DNA of 64,000 nt. It comes from Acetobacter sp. (GTDB taxonomy: Bacteria > Pseudomonadota > Alphaproteobacteria > RF32 > CAG-239). Made by a program: the position numbers and the translations under genes. The notes below the pieces were generated by a model that was given only the letters and a program-made list of their open reading frames with translations, ran no database searches and was not told the DNA's origin. The stretch lies in NCBI GenBank assembly GCA_023665325.1, contig JAMPED010000010.1, positions 9,653-73,652 of the forward strand, given 5' to 3'. Of the stretch, positions 61,346 through 64,000 are shown piece after piece (position 1 is the first letter of the stretch; each line of letters starts with the position of its first letter).

Positions 61346-62106
61346 TCGACAGCTCCTTTGGCACAATCTGCTAAATATTTGCGAATTTCTTTACGGTTAT
61401 CTCGCCGCCATCTTTCATCACATACGCTTGAAGATGCATTAAATACAGCGGCACAAGCGGAGGTGCTCATTTCGGTTTGCAACTCCAAACAGCCGATATT
61501 TAATGCCTCAATTACAAGTGGAGGAATGGCGGTCATATCCATATTCCCATCTTTGGTTTGATAGTAATAAGAACCGGAAACAAGTTTGTTGTCTTCATTT
61601 TCTAAACTGTAAAGTGTGGTTCCATTCGGCGTATAGATGCGCATTTCACCATTAAGCTCATTATTAGTGTATATCATCTGCGAAGTCATACTGCCATCTT
61701 CTGCATAGTTTTTGGCTATGCCTTCTTTTTTTCCTTTGCTATATGGAATGACGGATTCTAGCGAACCATTACGATAATATTTTTTGACTTCCCCTTCTAA
61801 AATACCTTTATTATAGGTCTTTTCTGACTCGATATTGCCGTTTGAATGGTATGTGCGGGCAGTTCCTTCTAGAATACCATTTTCCAAAGGGTACATTCGA
61901 CGTAATATATTATCCATATAACGATGGAGTTCGCCGGTGATGGGGTTTCCTTCTGTATCTGTACAATAGGTGATTTTATCTTGTTTGCGGACGGTACATT
62001 TTGCCTCATCTGGTAAGGTATAAACCTCTGGTCTTTCCGCATAGGCAAGGACTGGAATGATAGATAAAATAGCAATACTACCTGCTTGTGATAAGAATTT
62101 TAACAT
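61342..62106 (-). CDS. Exported MORN-repeat protein
   Basis: 254 residues. Signal peptide (about 1-23, cleavage after AYA), then MORN_2-type repeats: GILEGTARTYHSNGNIESEKTY, GILEGEVKKYYRNGSLESV, GKKEGIAKNYAEDGSM. The C-terminal part has three cysteines (IGCLELQ, SACAAVF, SSVCDERW). Such repeats occur in many secreted or envelope proteins and are thought to bind membranes or partners. AAAGGAG precedes the ATG. Overlaps the repressor gene start, so the two are translationally coupled. Confidence 0.75.
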   Translation of the reverse strand: MLKFLSQAGSIAILSIIPVLAYAERPEVYTLPDEAKCTVRKQDKITYCTDTEGNPITGELHRYMDNILRRMYPLENGILEGTARTYHSNGNIESEKTYNKGILEGEVKKYYRNGSLESVIPYSKGKKEGIAKNYAEDGSMTSQMIYTNNELNGEMRIYTPNGTTLYSLENEDNKLVSGSYYYQTKDGNMDMTAIPPLVIEALNIGCLELQTEMSTSACAAVFNASSSVCDERWRRDNRKEIRKYLADCAKGAVD

Positions 62107-62240
62107 AGTTTTCTCCTTTATAATTTTAGGTTAGCGGATAATGCTTAATTTATTATTAAACTTTGTGCATAGGTTTTAAAATTGATTGTGTGCAGAGATA
62201 TGTTTTATATAATCAATCCATTAGATATTTTGGAGGAAAG

Positions 62241-63902
62241 ATGAAGTCTGAAACTTGGTATAAAATTGAAACATTTGTGTATTTGATGGTGGCGGTTGCG
62301 CTTTATGGCTTGCAATATATGGCGTGGGATGGAACATATAAGGATTCGGATAATTATTTTCACGTTTTGCGGGTAATGGGGTTGATTGAGAATCCTACTT
62401 ATTGGGAACAGGTGTTTTTTTATACCAACTATCCTTTTGGAGAAATTTTGCATTGGACGAGAGCGCTTGATATCTTTCTTTTAGGGTTTACGCTTCCTCT
62501 TCTTAGCATTTTTCCTTTAAAGACAGCTGCTTTTTATGGGGGATTGTTAGTGACGCCGTTTTTGGGAGTATGCGCGGTTTATTTTCTATTGCGTGGTGGT
62601 AGACTAATATTGCGTTGGAACTATCGGATATTGGCGGCGATTTTATTTTTGGTGCAGGCGAATGTAACACGCGCTATTGTGTTTAACCGTCCAGATCATC
62701 ACTCTTTGTTTGTGTTTCTCAGTGCTTTTATTTTTTGGAAAATGGTGGAATTTGCCAAATTGAATAATTTGAAAAGTTTAAACTGGGTGGCTATTGCGAC
62801 AGCTTTTTCTTTATGGACAGCGGCGGAAGGTGTATTTTTGGCGGTAGTCGCATTTGTTTTTTTAGTATATGGATATTTATTTTTAGGATATTCTTATCAG
62901 CGATTGTTACGATTTGCTTATATTTACGCGGGTGGGGTGATTTTATGTTGGTTAGCCAATCCGCCTTATGAAGGATTTTGGCACATAGATACGGGACGCC
63001 TCTCGCTGTTTTATGTTTGTCTTGCGGTGAGTGTGGTTGGCATTCTATATGTTACTCAAAAAATTGAAAACAAATGGAAACATATTGGCGCTATGGGAAT
63101 GCTGGTGATTGGCTTGATAAGTTTCCTATGGTGGCTTGGGTGGCTTGAATCTCCACTGGATGAGAGGATTATTCCGTTATTTGTGGCTAGAATTAGCGAA
63201 ATGGCGGAAGGAAATATTTATACATTGGCTTATCCGGTTTTAGGCATATTTCTTGGAGCGATGATGTTTAACCAACTAAAAAACGACGGAGCTTTTATTT
63301 ATTTGTTCCTTTCCGCGGTGCTTTATGGTGGGTTAAGTTTTTATACGTTTCGTTTTGTTCCATACGCTGGGGTTTACGCTGCTTTGATTGCCGCTCTGTT
63401 CGTGCAAGATATTCTACTCAAAAAACAATGTAAGGTATTGTTTGCGACGGGATGCGTGTTATTAGAATATGTCAGTTTTATTATTTATGCTCTGATGGGA
63501 AATGTTACTTTACCGCCAGTATTGGTCATTCCTCTTGAGTATATTCAGTCGCTTCCGCGTGGGACTGTGGCAACGGATCTCTTTTTTGCGCCTCAGATGA
63601 TTTGGACAGGTGGGCACAGAGTTATTGCGTCGCCGTATCACCGGAATGTTGAAGGAATTATTGATAATCATCAAATTTTTCATAGTACAGATGAAAAAGA
63701 AGTGTTGCGTCTTATTCGGAAACATCGGGTGGATTATGTCTTTTTAGCTGATGGATTAAAAGAAGAAAGTGATTATTATGTGGCACCGGAGAAAAACTGT
63801 GATAAACTTTATGGAAAGATTTTGGGGTGTGGGAATGTGCCTGATTGGTTGGTTCCGTTAGAGGCTCCCGCTGGGTATTTATATCGTGTTGATGTGAAGT
63901 AG
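62241..63902 (+). CDS. GT-C type membrane glycosyltransferase
   Basis: 553 residues with about ten or eleven membrane helices and a C-terminal soluble domain (about 430-553). The first periplasmic loop has DSDNYFH, the acidic GT-C signature (DxD type), and a later loop has FNRPDHHS, so it is probably a lipid-linked-sugar-dependent transferase related to STT3/PMT-like enzymes. It would act on the periplasmic side; acceptor unknown. The ATG at 62241 follows GGAGG and is preferred over an in-frame codon at 62163. Confidence 0.75.
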   Translation: MKSETWYKIETFVYLMVAVALYGLQYMAWDGTYKDSDNYFHVLRVMGLIENPTYWEQVFFYTNYPFGEILHWTRALDIFLLGFTLPLLSIFPLKTAAFYGGLLVTPFLGVCAVYFLLRGGRLILRWNYRILAAILFLVQANVTRAIVFNRPDHHSLFVFLSAFIFWKMVEFAKLNNLKSLNWVAIATAFSLWTAAEGVFLAVVAFVFLVYGYLFLGYSYQRLLRFAYIYAGGVILCWLANPPYEGFWHIDTGRLSLFYVCLAVSVVGILYVTQKIENKWKHIGAMGMLVIGLISFLWWLGWLESPLDERIIPLFVARISEMAEGNIYTLAYPVLGIFLGAMMFNQLKNDGAFIYLFLSAVLYGGLSFYTFRFVPYAGVYAALIAALFVQDILLKKQCKVLFATGCVLLEYVSFIIYALMGNVTLPPVLVIPLEYIQSLPRGTVATDLFFAPQMIWTGGHRVIASPYHRNVEGIIDNHQIFHSTDEKEVLRLIRKHRVDYVFLADGLKEESDYYVAPEKNCDKLYGKILGCGNVPDWLVPLEAPAGYLYRVDVK

Positions 63903-63910
63903 AGTTATGT

Positions 63911-64000
63911 TGTGGCTCGGTGGCAGCGGTGCGGTGGCGCACAGCCAACGTGTGACGTGGCAATCCAGTGAGAGAGGGTTACGCGTGAAGATGGAGATCC
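63911..64000 (+). repeat. Start of another repeat cluster (cut by window end)
   Basis: A 90-base block identical to 55146-55235 except one base, ending at the window edge in the first arm (GAGATCC) of a first-type element. Confidence 0.85.

Overview
The window looks like chromosome of a low-GC, Gram-negative bacterium, most likely a host- or gut-associated alphaproteobacterium. Gram-negative signs are kdsB (Kdo activation), an autotransporter ending in Phe, lipoproteins and the hfq-hflX pair. The taxonomic placement is inference from gene content; no marker phylogeny was possible. Housekeeping genes include hemW, dnaJ, pepA, a Sua5-type gene, malQ, lysS, hfq, hflX, kdsB, a murG and rmuC, plus tRNA-Ser(CGA).

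Layout. 0.1-4.7 kb: membrane glycosyltransferase, DUF218, PlsC-like and HemW genes. 4.8-6.9 kb: two related lipoproteins and dnaJ. 7.4-11.4 kb: two unrecognised charged proteins and a flavin-reductase-fold protein with an Arg-rich tail. 11.6-16.8 kb: S41 peptidase, EamA-like transporter, pepA, Sua5. 17-23 kb: HxlR regulator, then a secreted protein and a 1,412-residue protein with a prepilin-like N-terminus. 23-37 kb: GIY-YIG, malQ, lysS, two glycosyltransferase-like genes, hfq-hflX, a GH24 lysozyme-domain protein, kdsB and a histidine phosphatase. 37.35-45.38 kb: a compact prophage. 45.4-64 kb: further host genes, including two lipoproteins that look imported, murG, rmuC, a 1,639-residue Cys-rich autotransporter, a MORN protein coupled to a repressor-like protein, and a GT-C glycosyltransferase.

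The most interesting object is the 8.0-kb prophage. It has a double-jelly-roll-type major capsid protein candidate, an FtsK/HerA-type packaging ATPase, a run of small single-span membrane proteins, a SleB-type lysin, a winged-helix initiator candidate and no integrase. It is bounded by a 20-bp direct repeat. The left copy lies in a 28-bp site closely resembling the XerCD dif site, so it probably integrates with host XerCD. The flanking host genes converge on this site behind strong terminators, and gene orientation changes across it, as expected at a replication terminus. The initiator gene contains three palindromic iterons at an exact 23-bp period. Their half-site matches the att core. A hairpin appears to cover the initiator's ribosome binding site. 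An acyltransferase gene at the left end is probable lysogenic-conversion cargo.

The host DNA is also full of interspersed palindromic repeats (roughly 7-30 kb and 55-64 kb). They have fixed outer arms, but the inner hairpin changes sequence from copy to copy while staying self-complementary. None lies in the prophage. Start sites were chosen from visible Shine-Dalgarno motifs and family length; several differ from the longest possible reading frame.
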